NCBI GenBank assembly: GCA_907163345.1 | Contig: CAJQUN010000023.1 | Location: 8,008,598 to 8,072,597 of the forward strand | Source of the DNA: Haberlea rhodopensis | Taxonomy: Eukaryota; Streptophyta; Magnoliopsida; Lamiales; Gesneriaceae | Direction of reading: 5' to 3' | Length of the DNA: 64,000 nucleotides | Part shown: positions 1-10,210 of the stretch, one piece after another | How the letters are laid out: every line of letters begins with the position of its first letter | How positions within the stretch are numbered: the first letter of the stretch is position 1 | Notes under the pieces: model-generated | The model's input: only the letters and a program-made list of their open reading frames with translations | Database searches by the model: none | Told to the model about the DNA's origin: nothing | Translations under genes and position numbers: made by a program

Positions 1-615
1 CGGCGGCCAAGAAAGAATTTGAAATATCACAGTCAATGTATTGCATTAGTTTAACTGTCCTGCATTTGTGAAAGTGCTACTCATGTTATTAGGAGTTATC
101 AACATATTTCTCTCCTTGTAATGTGTTCGATAAGTTTTATAAAATAAGCAGCATAATGACACCTTTATTTTAAAATAAATAATAAATAAAACTTGCTTTA
201 ATTTGGGTAATTTCTTCAAAAAAACATAAATATTAAAGAAGCCAGAATGTCAATAATGAACTATTAAGTGTTTCTTTTCCCTTGCCTAGGACATGACACA
301 AAAATACAAGAACCTCTAGTCACAGCTGAAGAATTAAACTTGTTTTTTTTTTTTTTTTGACAGACCGAAGATTTGAAATTTGATGTATACAAAAAATTGA
401 ATTTGCAATTTAGCCAAGATATATTTCAAGTGATGCAAATATACTTGTAAATATTTTTTTTAACTACATTTTTAGTATTTTAATACAAATTAATATAACC
501 AAAATCAAGGTCTAATAATTATTGTTTATGCTATTCAAACTTTCTAAAATATATAAAACTTTCATTATTCTAATGATTATTTTAGAGATTAATGTCTTGT
601 TGAAAATTACAGATT
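1..615. other. Noncoding 3' flank of the NAC gene
   Basis: AT-rich sequence downstream (on the minus strand) of the NAC stop codon at 616. It contains a T run near 343-358 and no open frame with recognisable protein similarity. It probably holds the NAC 3' UTR and polyadenylation region, but I cannot place a cleavage site. Confidence 0.6.
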
Positions 616-2579
616 CTATTTTAACACATCATAGAAATCGAATTGTTCCAAATCCCACAAGGGTTCATTATCAGAGGCCAAATCCCAGTTGTTATCACTT
701 CCCACAGAATGGGACGGATTATTCTGATCCCCTGGGTTTGAACCATCCAACATTCCTTCTGGATCACTTAATGTGGTGGCTGCTTGATAGTGCTCCGTTT
801 CTGGAATGCCTATCACTGCCGTGGATGGAGGTGGTCGTCTGTCGAATGCTCGAAAGAAGTTTGATCTTTGGTAAATTCGGCATAAACTGAGTTCTTTCCT
901 TACCTGTTTGAACAATAAAATAGGAGGATATATGTGAGTGAACCTAAAATATTACTTTCCAATGCTAATTCTGAAGGAGAATAAACTTCATTTTATACCA
1001 AACTTTTAGAACTGGACAAATATAATCTCATAGAATTTATATTTAACAATAGTGATCTCAAAAAAATTGTTTTAACAAATATAGTTACACTTTTTTAACA
1101 AAAAATGGTTAGTTTTCCGTTAAAAAAAGCAGAACACACACCTGCACATGTCCGTTCTAAAAAAAACTCTCCATACCGCATATGTCTCAATATGCACGGC
1201 ATATGTTTTTAATGAAATATTGGTATTGTGACCATTTTGTTAAAAAATTAGTTGGGACCATTCTTGCAATTTACCCGTTTAATATTAGTTTGATTTAGGG
1301 TGTATGATATTATTAGTAATACTAAGAGCACTTAAGATATGTATATAAAAAAAATCTTGTTTTTTGCTAAAATAAAGTGCGTGTGAGTTGTTATTCTCTG
1401 TTTGTGGAAATATAACAATTAATATATTTTTGGAAATATAACAGTTAATATAGATAAAATCATATCTAAATAAGAATATTTTAAAGTTTTCAAATTATAT
1501 AATAATATAATATTTTTGGTAGTATTATAGTTGTGGTGGTAAGAATATTAAATAGACCTGTGGAGTTGCAGGAGCAGAAGAGGAAGAAGCTTCATGATAT
1601 GTTTCAATGGCCTTGTACTCGTTCATCTTCCACGCGGTCTTCCTACCATTAGGCGTTCGTCCCTCATAGAAAACCATAGTCTTTCTCCGACCGATCACGC
1701 GATTCTGGGAAGAGTAAACATCTACAGGAGAACCAGTTGCTTTCCAATAACCATGACTAGTGAGCCTGTTAGGTCTTCCTCCCCGGACTTCTCTTTCTTG
1801 CCTAGGAATGAAGAAAAACCATTGCTGGGAATCCACCTGACAAAGTTCTCCGGCTAATTCTGTTTCATTTTTTTGTTAAGTATGGGTGCCCAAACCTCGA
1901 TTAGTACAAGGTTACAACAAAATAAAAGACCAACAAGATAGCAAATGCCAATAAGAGATGCAAATACAAAAATCTTTACAAACTCAAGCAAATAGACAGT
2001 ATAAAGCTGAATAATGGTAAATGCCACTTGTCTTAGATGATAATCATTGCCAAGATCTAAACTTCACCAACGCAACTGTTGAATTCTCTAGAGTTTTCAC
2101 GTTACAAAATACTTTCTTGTTAGAGATTTATCAATTCTGTTTCATTAGTTTCTCACATTTCATGCATTGCGTTATGAATATTAGAAGAATAAACAAAAAT
2201 GGCCTTTACTTTATTATTAATGGGCTGAAACAAAGAGACCATCAATTCATGTAAATTAGTTTTAAGCGAAAAATCTTCTGACAGTTATATATTATCATTA
2301 TTTATCATATGTATATGACTGATTATCTAATATATAAACCGGAATTTTGAATGATAGATCTGGGGCGTCCTAAAACAAGAACTCGTAGAATGCGTACTTA
2401 CGAGGAAGATCGGAGGGATGATAATGATAAATATCAAGAACCGGGATAACCCGATCGATATCAGGTCTTGTGCCTCTGAGCTTATGATGCAGATAAAACA
2501 GCACCAACTCTTCCTCTGTTGGAGAAAACCTAAAACCTGGAGGCAAATTATCATTCATATCTAACCCAAATTTAATCAA
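616..2579 (-). CDS. NAC090-like: NAC domain transcription factor, NAC090/NAC061-like, 3 exons
   Basis: Plant-specific DNA-binding transcription factor, expected to act in the nucleus. Exons on the minus strand are 2579-2402, 1859-1558 and 903-616. Introns begin GT and end AG (2401-1860 and 1557-904). The joined frame is 768 nt, 255 residues plus stop, with no interruption. Exon 1 encodes NAC subdomains A and B (LPPGFRF, PTEEELVLFYL, then VIPVLDIY). Exon 2 begins with the continuation LAGELC and carries subdomains C and D (QWFFFIPRQERE, GYWKATGSP, IGRRKTMVFYEG, WKMNEY). Exon 3 starts with the end of subdomain E (LSLCRIY, RAFDRRP) and an acidic, aromatic C terminus (EPLWDLEQFDFYD). The phrases around exon 3 resemble the NAC061/NAC090 subgroup, which is short for the family. 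An alternative start at 2558, directly before NDNLPPGF, would give 248 residues. It is the only apparently intact host gene here. The subgroup assignment is from recalled motifs. Confidence 0.92.
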
Positions 2580-3050
2580 ACCCTAATATATCAAAATATG
2601 TAATTTAATCAGTAAAAATAATATAAAATACTACTTAAAATGAATGTTTAATTAAAACCCATTTAAGTATACTTATTATGAAAGCAATTTGTTGTATATT
2701 TATAGGGATAATTATTCTGAAATGTGTTTTGGGTAATGAGATTGTATGAAGATAGAACGAAATGAAGAAGTAATTAAGGAAGAAATTGACGTGTGGGACA
2801 GATGGAATTCTTTGAAATTTCCATGTTCTTGCCAGGATTCGGGAAAACTAAATTCTATGTCCCCATTTGTATTCTTTGAGACCTATCTTTTTAGAAGTCA
2901 ACTTCATGTGCACGTTGAAGTCTTTCTATTACATTTATGTTGCATGTTTTCTTTGTCTCTCCCCTTCACTTCAAATCCATATTTATTTTATTTCTACCAA
3001 GTAATATTTCAGACAAGTATTGTTTACACTTCAAAGTGACTGACTTCGGA
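2580..3050 (-). promoter_or_regulatory. NAC gene promoter and 5' flank with TATA box
   Basis: Sequence upstream of the NAC start on the minus strand. Read on that strand, a good TATA box (CTATAAATATAC) lies at 2705-2694, about 115-125 bp before the ATG at 2579, a plausible distance for a plant 5' UTR. No other regulatory site can be defended by eye. Confidence 0.5.
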
Positions 3051-3245
3051 CAGGGGGCATAACCAGGATTTTAAAACTAGGTGGGCAAAAATTAAATAAA
3101 ATTTTATGGTGGGCAAAATATAATATTTGTACTGATTTTAAATTTTTTTACAACAAAGTAAAAAAATTAAAGGTAAATTTATATCATTTTAAGGTTTTCT
3201 GCTGGGCTAATGCACACCTTTGCTCATATAGAAGTTCCGCCCCTG
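3051..3245. mobile_element. Possible short non-autonomous DNA transposon (hAT-like MITE)
   Basis: The segment begins CAGGGGGCATAACC and ends GTTCCGCCCCTG, whose reverse complement is CAGGGGCGGAAC. This gives imperfect terminal inverted repeats of about 12 bp around roughly 195 bp of AT-rich noncoding DNA. CAGGGGCGG-type ends are common in plant hAT-related elements. The flanking 8-mers agree only partly, so the target-site duplication is decayed or the ends are misplaced. There is no transposase. Confidence 0.4.
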
Positions 3246-3289
3246 GTTTAGACAAATGTGGATTAACAGAAATAATCTACGCTAGGACA

Positions 3290-4308
3290 CCAAAATGATC
3301 TAAAATATTTAATAAGGAAATGCTAGTCAAGTGGTCAGTAAAGTGTAGCCAAATGAGTAAAAAATCAGTGGATTGTCAAACTCAACTGATATAGACGAAG
3401 ACCAACTGAGTCAACCTAGTTGAATAGATCACATTAGTTGATTTGTTCAACTCAACTGAATAGAAGCAGACCATCAGAGTCGTCAACAATTAAGTTGCAG
3501 AAAGTAAACGACTAAAATAAGACCGTTGAAAAGTTAGATACAATACTAAGATGTCAAAGAAAGTACAAGACACTTTCAACGAACATATTTTTGTAACTAA
3601 CACACAAATCAAGAAGACTATATACACTCGAATATTGATGACAAAAGAGAGAGATGACGATCTCATATATCTCACAACACATTGTTAATATCTTTAGAGA
3701 AATCGATCCACGGTGTTCAAAATACATATCAGTTTAGTAGAGAGTGTAACCCAACTATACGCACTAGAGTCGAATAGAATTGATCATGTATATGATCAAG
3801 TGAGCATCACAAACAATCTAGTATTGTACCTAGTGATTAATAATGTAAAGAATGATTTGTGTAATTATCCGACATGTTGTCTAGACTTTTAAGAGAGAAG
3901 ACGCATTAGAATATTCTTGAGCAGTGGAAGAGACTACGATTTTCAGCAAAGTGGAACATAGCTGAAGTGAGTTTGTAGAAAGAGTTAGAGTAATCAAAGT
4001 ATTCTAATTGAATCCTTCCATGCGGTGGAATAATGAGAGATGTTGAATGATTACATCATCTTCGAACTTCAGAAAAATTTGTGTGCATTTTTATTTTCTG
4101 CTTATATTTCCTGTTCAAATGTTTTTACTCTGATTTTATTACTCTGTTTGATCAGTTATAGAACATGTTAGTTTGTGTGTAATTTACTCTGATTTTATTA
4201 CTCTGATTGAATCTCCTAATACAAACACTTCAAGAACACGAGATATTATAGTTCAACTTGATAGGACTAGGCTGGGTGGAATGACTCCCCCCAATATCGA
4301 TCCACAAC
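3290..4308 (+). mobile_element. Decayed Sirevirus-like solo LTR or LTR fragment
   Basis: The right half aligns by eye with the end of the S2 LTR. A block reading 'catcttcgaacttcagaaa' (about 4060) matches the 'ccttcgaacttccagaaac' block at 23810. The end 'gactccccccaatatcgatcc acaaca' matches 'cacccccctct ... gaccgatcctaaca' at 24019-24053. The left half holds repeated CAACTGA/CAACTCA words like the short repeats in Sirevirus U3 regions. No internal coding region follows, so this is a solo LTR or fragment, much older than S1 or S2. The left boundary is approximate. Confidence 0.5.
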
Positions 4309-6174
4309 ACTCTCTTATTTTTAATAATAATAAATAATATTTTTAATAATTTTAGTCGTAACATTTATATTGCTAATATTTAACTAGAAAGATATAAAAA
4401 TACAATTGTAAAATTATTTAAACTTTAGGGTTGTTTCTATATTATTTGTCCAAAAACATGTGTTCTCAAACAGAACTATATATCTATTTTTTTTTTTTTA
4501 TCATTTCTCCGGAACCAAATAAAAAAAACAATTAATTTGGGAGGCTTTCAAACAAGATCATCATGTACTAAGGGAGATGATATTATTTATAAAAAAATTG
4601 ATGTTATCCAAGGGATAGTTCTTGTTGCATATATCAATCATTGAAATGTAGTAAGTCATTTCAATGATTGTGATACCCTTAACAGTATTATCAAATAAAC
4701 CATTGTTAACAAATATACCTTTTAATTTATTAATGATATAGAATATCAAATTTTAGATTCTAATATAAACACCTACACTAGAGGACTATTGTTTTTACTT
4801 TAAAAAATATCTTCAACTTATACTTTATACACTTTAAAAATATCTTCAATTTATACCTACACTAGAGGACTATTGTTTATACTTTAATTTTCTCTTTGTT
4901 TAATTGACAAATTACATTTAAGTACTTTTTCCTATTCTTTTAAAGATAACATATTGTTTCAAATTATTTATTTATTTATTTTGTTTTATCCTTTCATAGC
5001 TCGTAAAATTTATTTAATATCATTTTATTTAATAACACGTGGAAAATAAGTAATTCTCATAAATCTAATAATTATCTAATTTGTAAATCTAAACACCGTA
5101 AAACCTTCATAAATTAATAAGATATCTAAAATAACCTTTTTTCCGGTTCTAACATGGGCCATTTTACAAAATTAGTTTTGATAAATCAATAAGATAATAA
5201 TATTTATGAAAACCCTTATGTAAATCAATAGTATCGTTAATATAAAAAATTAATAACTCTAAAATTACAAACATAACTACTCAGAAGAAATTTTTGGGGA
5301 TTCTTCTTAGGGGAAATGTTGAGAATTACACGATATATCCTATGTGTGATCGTAGATAAATTGCTTCTCACCGTGTATTGCATAAAAGACATGATCCATT
5401 GGCGCTCATGTGGCGCAACACTTCATGTTCACCTGTCGCTTAGTATGGGCTTTGCGATGCCACTTTATAAGGAAATAAATTATGTCCATGCTAGCAACCA
5501 TATCTTATGGCTATGTGGTAAGGGCTTGCTCCTGACATTTGGTCTAAGAGCAGGTTGCACATGAAGACACTTTAAATGGTAATTAGGCGGAAATCTTTCA
5601 AAGAAAATCATTTTCAAAATCGATTTTCATGAGCACCAAATCAATTTTCATTGCATTCTTTCAAAAATATCGTATACAAAATTTTGAGCATGAATCATTT
5701 TAACATTCATACTGCATAAATTGAAATTTCCAATGCTTCATTGTTTAAATCTGCAACCCGAGGAGATCGCTTCAAACCATATCAATCTTTCTTCAGACAA
5801 AAAAACTAGTCATACTTCCCTTGAGTAAAAGAGTGTGGTGTCTCAAATTTTAATTGTTGTTTTAAATAAATTTGGTTAGTGCATTACATATGGGATGTGA
5901 GTATGTGATTTAAATTAATAGGTAAGATGTTATGAATTAGTGATAATTATTGAAAACTAACAAAAAAATGTTTGAGTTGATGTTAAATTATAAGGTGTAG
6001 TAAAGTGAGGGACTAAATTGCAAAGTTGAAAATTATATCATCTCTCCCTTCACACATTGCACCTACTTAAACCGATTTCCTCACCATTTTCCTTCCCAAC
6101 TTTTTTCTTTAAATATAAGCAACATCATTCATTTAGGACTCAAATCATTAGGTGTTCTTGCAAGGGGTAAGTTA
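4309..6174. other. AT-rich intergenic DNA, no gene seen
   Basis: Strongly AT-rich, with poly-T tracts and no open frame showing recognisable similarity. It contains one short local duplication (annotated separately at 4771-4880). The frame at 5316-5564 has no family features and sits in ordinary intergenic sequence. Confidence 0.55.
4771..4880. repeat. Short local duplication, period 84 bp
   Basis: The 24-bp string starting 'acctacactagaggactatt' occurs at 4771 and again at 4855. Between them lies a smaller internal duplication of 'actttaaaaa(a)tatcttcaa', about 34 bp apart. The copies are near identical, so the duplication is probably fairly recent and slippage-type. Confidence 0.75.
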
Positions 6175-6900
6175 TGTGATATCCAGAGATTAATTGTAGT
6201 AATCCCAGATTTTAATCGAATAATTGATTGATTTTAATTGTGGTAATTATGATATAATTACCGACTTCAGTTTTTGGAGGATTATTATCCCGTGTTGGAT
6301 TCAAGGTACGAGATCTATTCTTATTGATGTGTTGAACCTTGAAATTGTATTGGTAGTGGGATTTGGAGTCTGGGGAGTTTTGGATTGAGGTTTGAGATAT
6401 TTTGAAGGAGTGTGAGACTTTATTCAACACATCGTGTTATTAAAGAGTTTTGGCGCGAGTATTTGGAGAGTCAGGTTTTTGGAGCCTTGGTATTATATAG
6501 ATCAAGTGGACCAGTGTTCAATCATTTTTCACAACTCACTATCTCTCATCCTCCTCCTCCTTCTCTCCCCTTCCCCTTTCCCTTCCCCCATTTTTCTTTG
6601 AAGAAGAAAATTGGTGGAGCTTTGTTTTGCAATTATTACAATCACAGTGGTGTCAAAGTGCCACTGTGATAGTTTAACGCGGGGACAAAGTGCCGCTATA
6701 GGTAGAGTGTCATTATTTTTATAAAGTGGGGACAAAGTACTGCGGATATTGATTATATTTTGAATTAATAGTGTCGAATTTATCGCATTGATAAACATTA
6801 CATTTGGAATAAAGATATTGAACTTGATATTATGAAATTGTGTAAGATTGAAACATGGACAACAAGTGAAAACTATACTGGTTTGGAAGGTATACAGGGA
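6175..6900 (+). mobile_element. Possible very decayed Tekay-like LTR fragment
   Basis: The segment starts with TGTGATATCC, the exact 10-bp start of the G1/G2 LTR family (38330, 45460, 49694). A CT-rich tract follows at about 6540-6600, comparable in position to the C-rich tract in those LTRs. At 6655-6745 there are repeated 'ggggacaaagt(g)ccgct' words, comparable to the 'gccgct...gcgagg' repeats of G1 and G2. No coding region or matching second LTR is present. The right end is a guess. Confidence 0.3.
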
Positions 6901-7517
6901 GTACATATTATAGATACTCAATAATCTTAATTTACTGCTTTACGATTTATATATTGATAGATTATTGTGTCAGAATATGTTTACCTTGTGTGGTGAGTTG
7001 TTTCTATTGAAACATATAAGCAGATACGACACCATTTCAAGAGTAAGCTCCATATTCATTGAAATAGAATCACTCCGAATGTATTGTACTAGTATTAACA
7101 TTCAAAGTTTTCCCTTTTTTGGTTGGATTATGTGTGTAGGGCCCCTACATCCTAAACCCATGATTAGTGCACTTATCATCTATATTAATGCATACATTCA
7201 TAGCATTAAGGAATTCTCATTACATGCTTTAATACAATGGCATGTCGTCTATAAATTATTTGACATAAATCCTCTTAACATCCAATTCGCCAACACAACT
7301 CAACTAGCATAAGTATACACTTCAAAATGCACCACTCATATTCTCGATTCATCATGCAATTATATACACAAATAATTGCAGGCAATACGTAATTGAAAAG
7401 AGAAGTCTGAACTTTATACATGCCATATCACATAGTCAAAATGCTCACACGTGAGCCTCTAGTAAGTGAATGTGTATCTACATGTACAAGTCTCATTATC
7501 GATATAAACATTGGTAC
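6901..7517. other. Intergenic DNA, no gene seen
   Basis: AT-rich sequence with no recognisable gene or element. The plus-strand open frame at 6965-7312 has no domain features and I treat it as chance. Confidence 0.5.
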
Positions 7518-7587
7518 CTCAATCCTGGTAGCATTCCCATTCCACAGCTCGTAATCCTTTACAGAGCCAATGTTGTACCTGTTCCAC
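7518..7587 (-). pseudogene. Isolated exon-like stretch, unknown protein
   Basis: Read on the minus strand, a pyrimidine-rich tract ending in CAG (7590-7588) precedes 70 nt of protein-like sequence, followed by a consensus donor GAG|GTACC at 7518. One frame reads WNRYNIGSVKDYELWNGN then ATRIE. It looks more protein-like than its AT-rich surroundings. I do not recognise the family. No neighbouring exons were found, so this may be a captured exon or pseudogene remnant, or chance. Confidence 0.25.
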
Positions 7588-7907
7588 CTGTTTCAACAGA
7601 AACAACCCTCACATTGGTGAGCATACCAACAACATAATTTCAATATCATCAAATGCACAATTAATAATTTACAGAATATAAAACTGTAAATTTAGATAAT
7701 ACTCCATGTACATGCCATAGCCATATGGAATCTCCCATACTTTTCCTGTTCTCACAATGTCCAAGATCGTTAACTCCAAGATCAATTAAATCATTACAAT
7801 GGTTTACAAAAATCAAATACATTTCAATTAGCAATTTCATAATCATATCTCATCATATCATCTCGCTCGCTCAATAGCGGCGGCACTCTAACCTCTAGCA
7901 CGGTCAA
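7588..7907. other. Intergenic DNA before the Athila element
   Basis: AT-rich, no gene seen. The five bases before the Athila LTR (GTCAA, 7903-7907) should be one copy of its target-site duplication. The other copy would lie outside the window. Confidence 0.45.
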
Positions 7908-9116
7908 TGATAAGTGTGATTTTTACACTTATATTTCTAAGATTTTTAATATTGTTTATGTTGATTCCTGGATGATATTATGCGCTTTTTGTTTTTGTCT
8001 ATTTCAGGAATCAAGGTCGGATTATATGAAAGTTGAGAATTTATGCTTAAAATGATGAAAAAAGACTCAAATGAGAGAACCAGTCGAAGTGGGGTGAAGA
8101 AAACTCAGCCTTTGAAGATTTCCAGCCAGCGATCGTTCGCTAACACATGAGCGATCGATCACTAGAGAAGCAGAAAGCTGGCTAAAGTTTGAAGTTTCAA
8201 CCGATCGATCGGTAACATGTACCGATCGATCGATCGAATGCCGTAACAAAATGTATTTAATTCATGGAAATACCGATCTATCGGTAACCGAAAAAATATG
8301 AAAAAAAAATTACCTTTTAGAGTTTATGTCCTACAAGGAATCTTCCTAAATTCTTCCCCACTATATAAGACACAAAGAGCTGACCCTGAAGGACTTTTGC
8401 TCAGATAATACACCCTAGAACTTAACTCTCCACCATCTTCAAGCCACCAAGCAAATGTTTATTTTGTGTATGATTTATGATTTTAATGCTTTTAAGGGGT
8501 TGATCACCTTTGAAAGATGTTGGTATCGTAATTGAGATCGAGAGATAAGATTGTGATACGAAATTAATAGCTCATACCCTGGATTTCAGACTAAGATCGA
8601 GAGATGACGTCAAGTACATGATTGATAGCTATAGATATCTAGTAATCGAAGGCTAGGAGTTTTCACAAAGTTTTTGCAATATTAATTTGTTAAATAACTA
8701 AACGGGAGTTACTTACTGCAAATTAGTTAGATTTAATATAGCACGAGAGTATATTAGATATAACCGAAAAAATTGTCACCTTAGACGCATTAATCTTGGT
8801 TAGAATTAGTAGATGAATTGTGGGGGATTACTTATGTGAATCAATGTCTTGATATTCATCTCTACTGAATTCTTTGTTTTAGTGTGTTTGTTGATTGGGA
8901 GTTTGGATTTATTCCGTTATTTTTACTATTGCATAATTATCAAACAATTATCGTAGGATAAATATAATTAAACTGATTGAGTTTGATAATTACTACTAGT
9001 CCCTCTAGGGTCGACAATGTATTCTTCCTATCTATACTAAAACTTGACACCGTGCACTTGCGGCATAAATCGCTCCACACTGAGAATTTATTGTTTAAAT
9101 AAAACGCGATTAAGTT
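7908..9116 (+). repeat. Athila 5' LTR
   Basis: Begins TGATAAGTGTGATTTTTACA, typical of Athila/Tat-type LTRs, and runs to just before a tRNA-Asp-type primer site at 9119. The right end is not a clear CA, so the boundary is good to perhaps ten bases. A cluster of CGATCG palindromes lies in its first third (8129-8284). There is no second copy in the window for comparison. Confidence 0.7.
8129..8284. repeat. CGATCG palindrome cluster in the Athila LTR
   Basis: Five palindromic or near-palindromic sites with centres near 8134.5, 8156.5, 8206.5, 8227.5 and 8278.5: GCGATCGTTCGC, GCGATCGATCA, CCGATCGATCGG, CCGATCGATCGATCG and CCGATCTATCGG. Spacings are 22, 50, 21 and 51 bp. The outer bases vary while the GATC cores persist. 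Similar clusters occur in the LTRs of G1 and G2. Confidence 0.8.
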
Positions 9117-9118
9117 AT

Positions 9119-9136
9119 TGGCGTCGTTGACTAGGA
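9119..9136 (+). promoter_or_regulatory. Athila primer binding site (tRNA-Asp type)
   Basis: TGGCGTCGTTGACTAGGA matches 14 of 18 positions of the TGGCGCCGTTGCCGGGGA site complementary to plant tRNA-Asp, the usual Athila primer. The mismatches fit an old copy. It differs from the tRNA-iMet-type site used by the other four elements here. Confidence 0.7.
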
Positions 9137-9300
9137 CTAGTTTAAGTAATATCAAACAAGATTAGTTGACTGTAGTTTAGTCATTTTTTTTTGTTCTCGA
9201 TTTGTTGTTTGTTTTTCTCTACGCTTCTACAGTTGTTTCTTTGGGTGGATCTTTGCAGGTCGTTATCTCTTGGTGCATGCTAAGGCAAGCAAGGACCCTC

Positions 9301-10210
9301 ATGGCTAATAACGAGGAACGCGAGGAGGTTCCTGCGGCACCAGTCGCAAGCTCAGTAATGGACTATGCTCATCCTTTGTTCCATGGATCATTGTCTAGTA
9401 TCACTAGATCGAGCATCCAAGCTAACAATTTTGAGATCAAGTCTGCTATCATACAGATGATCCAACACTCGGTCTAGTTTGGGGGAGCGGCTACTGATGA
9501 TCCAAATGCCCACATCTACAACTTCTTGGAGATTTGTGATACATTCACGCACAATGGCGTTATTGACGACGCCATCAGGTTACGTTTATTTCCATTCTAT
9601 TTACGTGATAAAGCTAAATCTTGGTTGCATTCATTGCCCTACAGAATCAATTACTACTTGGGATGGGATGGTGCAAGCTTTCTTGTCAAAATACTTCCCA
9701 CCATCAAAGACTGCTAAGATGCAGAATGATATCACTATATTTGTGCAACATGATCCTGAAACACTGTATGAAGCATGTGAGCGCTTCAAGGACTTACTGA
9801 GGAGATGTCCACATCAAGGTCTTCCTACCTGGCTGCAGGTACAAACATTTTATAACGGTCTATTTTCTGATAACCGTTCTATGATTGATGCAGCATCAGG
9901 AGGTATTGTTATGAGAAAGACTCCTGAGGAGGCTTATACATTATTGGGGTAGATGGCTACTAATAGCTATCAATGGTAGTTCGAGAGGAACGTGCCGAAG
10001 AAGCAGGCTAGATTTCATCAAGTGAGTGACGTTACAGCTTTGGCCGCCCAAATTGAGGCATTGAACAATAGGCTAGACAGCATGAGCACGACAGTGATGA
10101 AAGCTCAAGTGCTTACTTGTGACCTATGCGGAGGCAATCATCCGAGCATTGAATTCCAAACAGGTAACCCATTCATTCATACTAATGAAGCTGTGAATTA
10201 TGTAGGAAAC
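9301..10210 (+). pseudogene. Athila gag, N-terminal and central part, broken
   Basis: Capsid-type gag of an Athila retrotransposon, which would package element RNA in cytoplasmic particles. It starts at 9301 (MANNEEREE). Diagnostic phrases follow in order: ANNFEIKSAIIQM, DPNAHIYNFLEICDTF, DDAIRLRLFPFYLRDKAKSW, FFPPSKTAKM-like (here YFPPSKTAKM), ERFKDLLRRCPHQGLP and LQVQTFYNGL. A cysteine-rich CDLCGGNH segment lies near 10120. The frame is broken by a TAG at 9475, a frameshift near 9640, and stops at 9950 and about 9977. It is cut at 10210 by S1, after NYVGN, and resumes at 21732. Confidence 0.85.
10206..10210. repeat. S1 target-site duplication, left copy (GAAAC)
   Basis: GAAAC lies directly before the S1 LTR end TGTTAGG (10211) and again at 21727-21731, directly after the other end CCCAACA. 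A matching 5-bp duplication fixes the S1 boundaries. Confidence 0.9.

Noticed and set aside
522..890. Plus-strand open frame of 122 codons
   Set aside because: It is the antisense of NAC exon 3, with no independent features.
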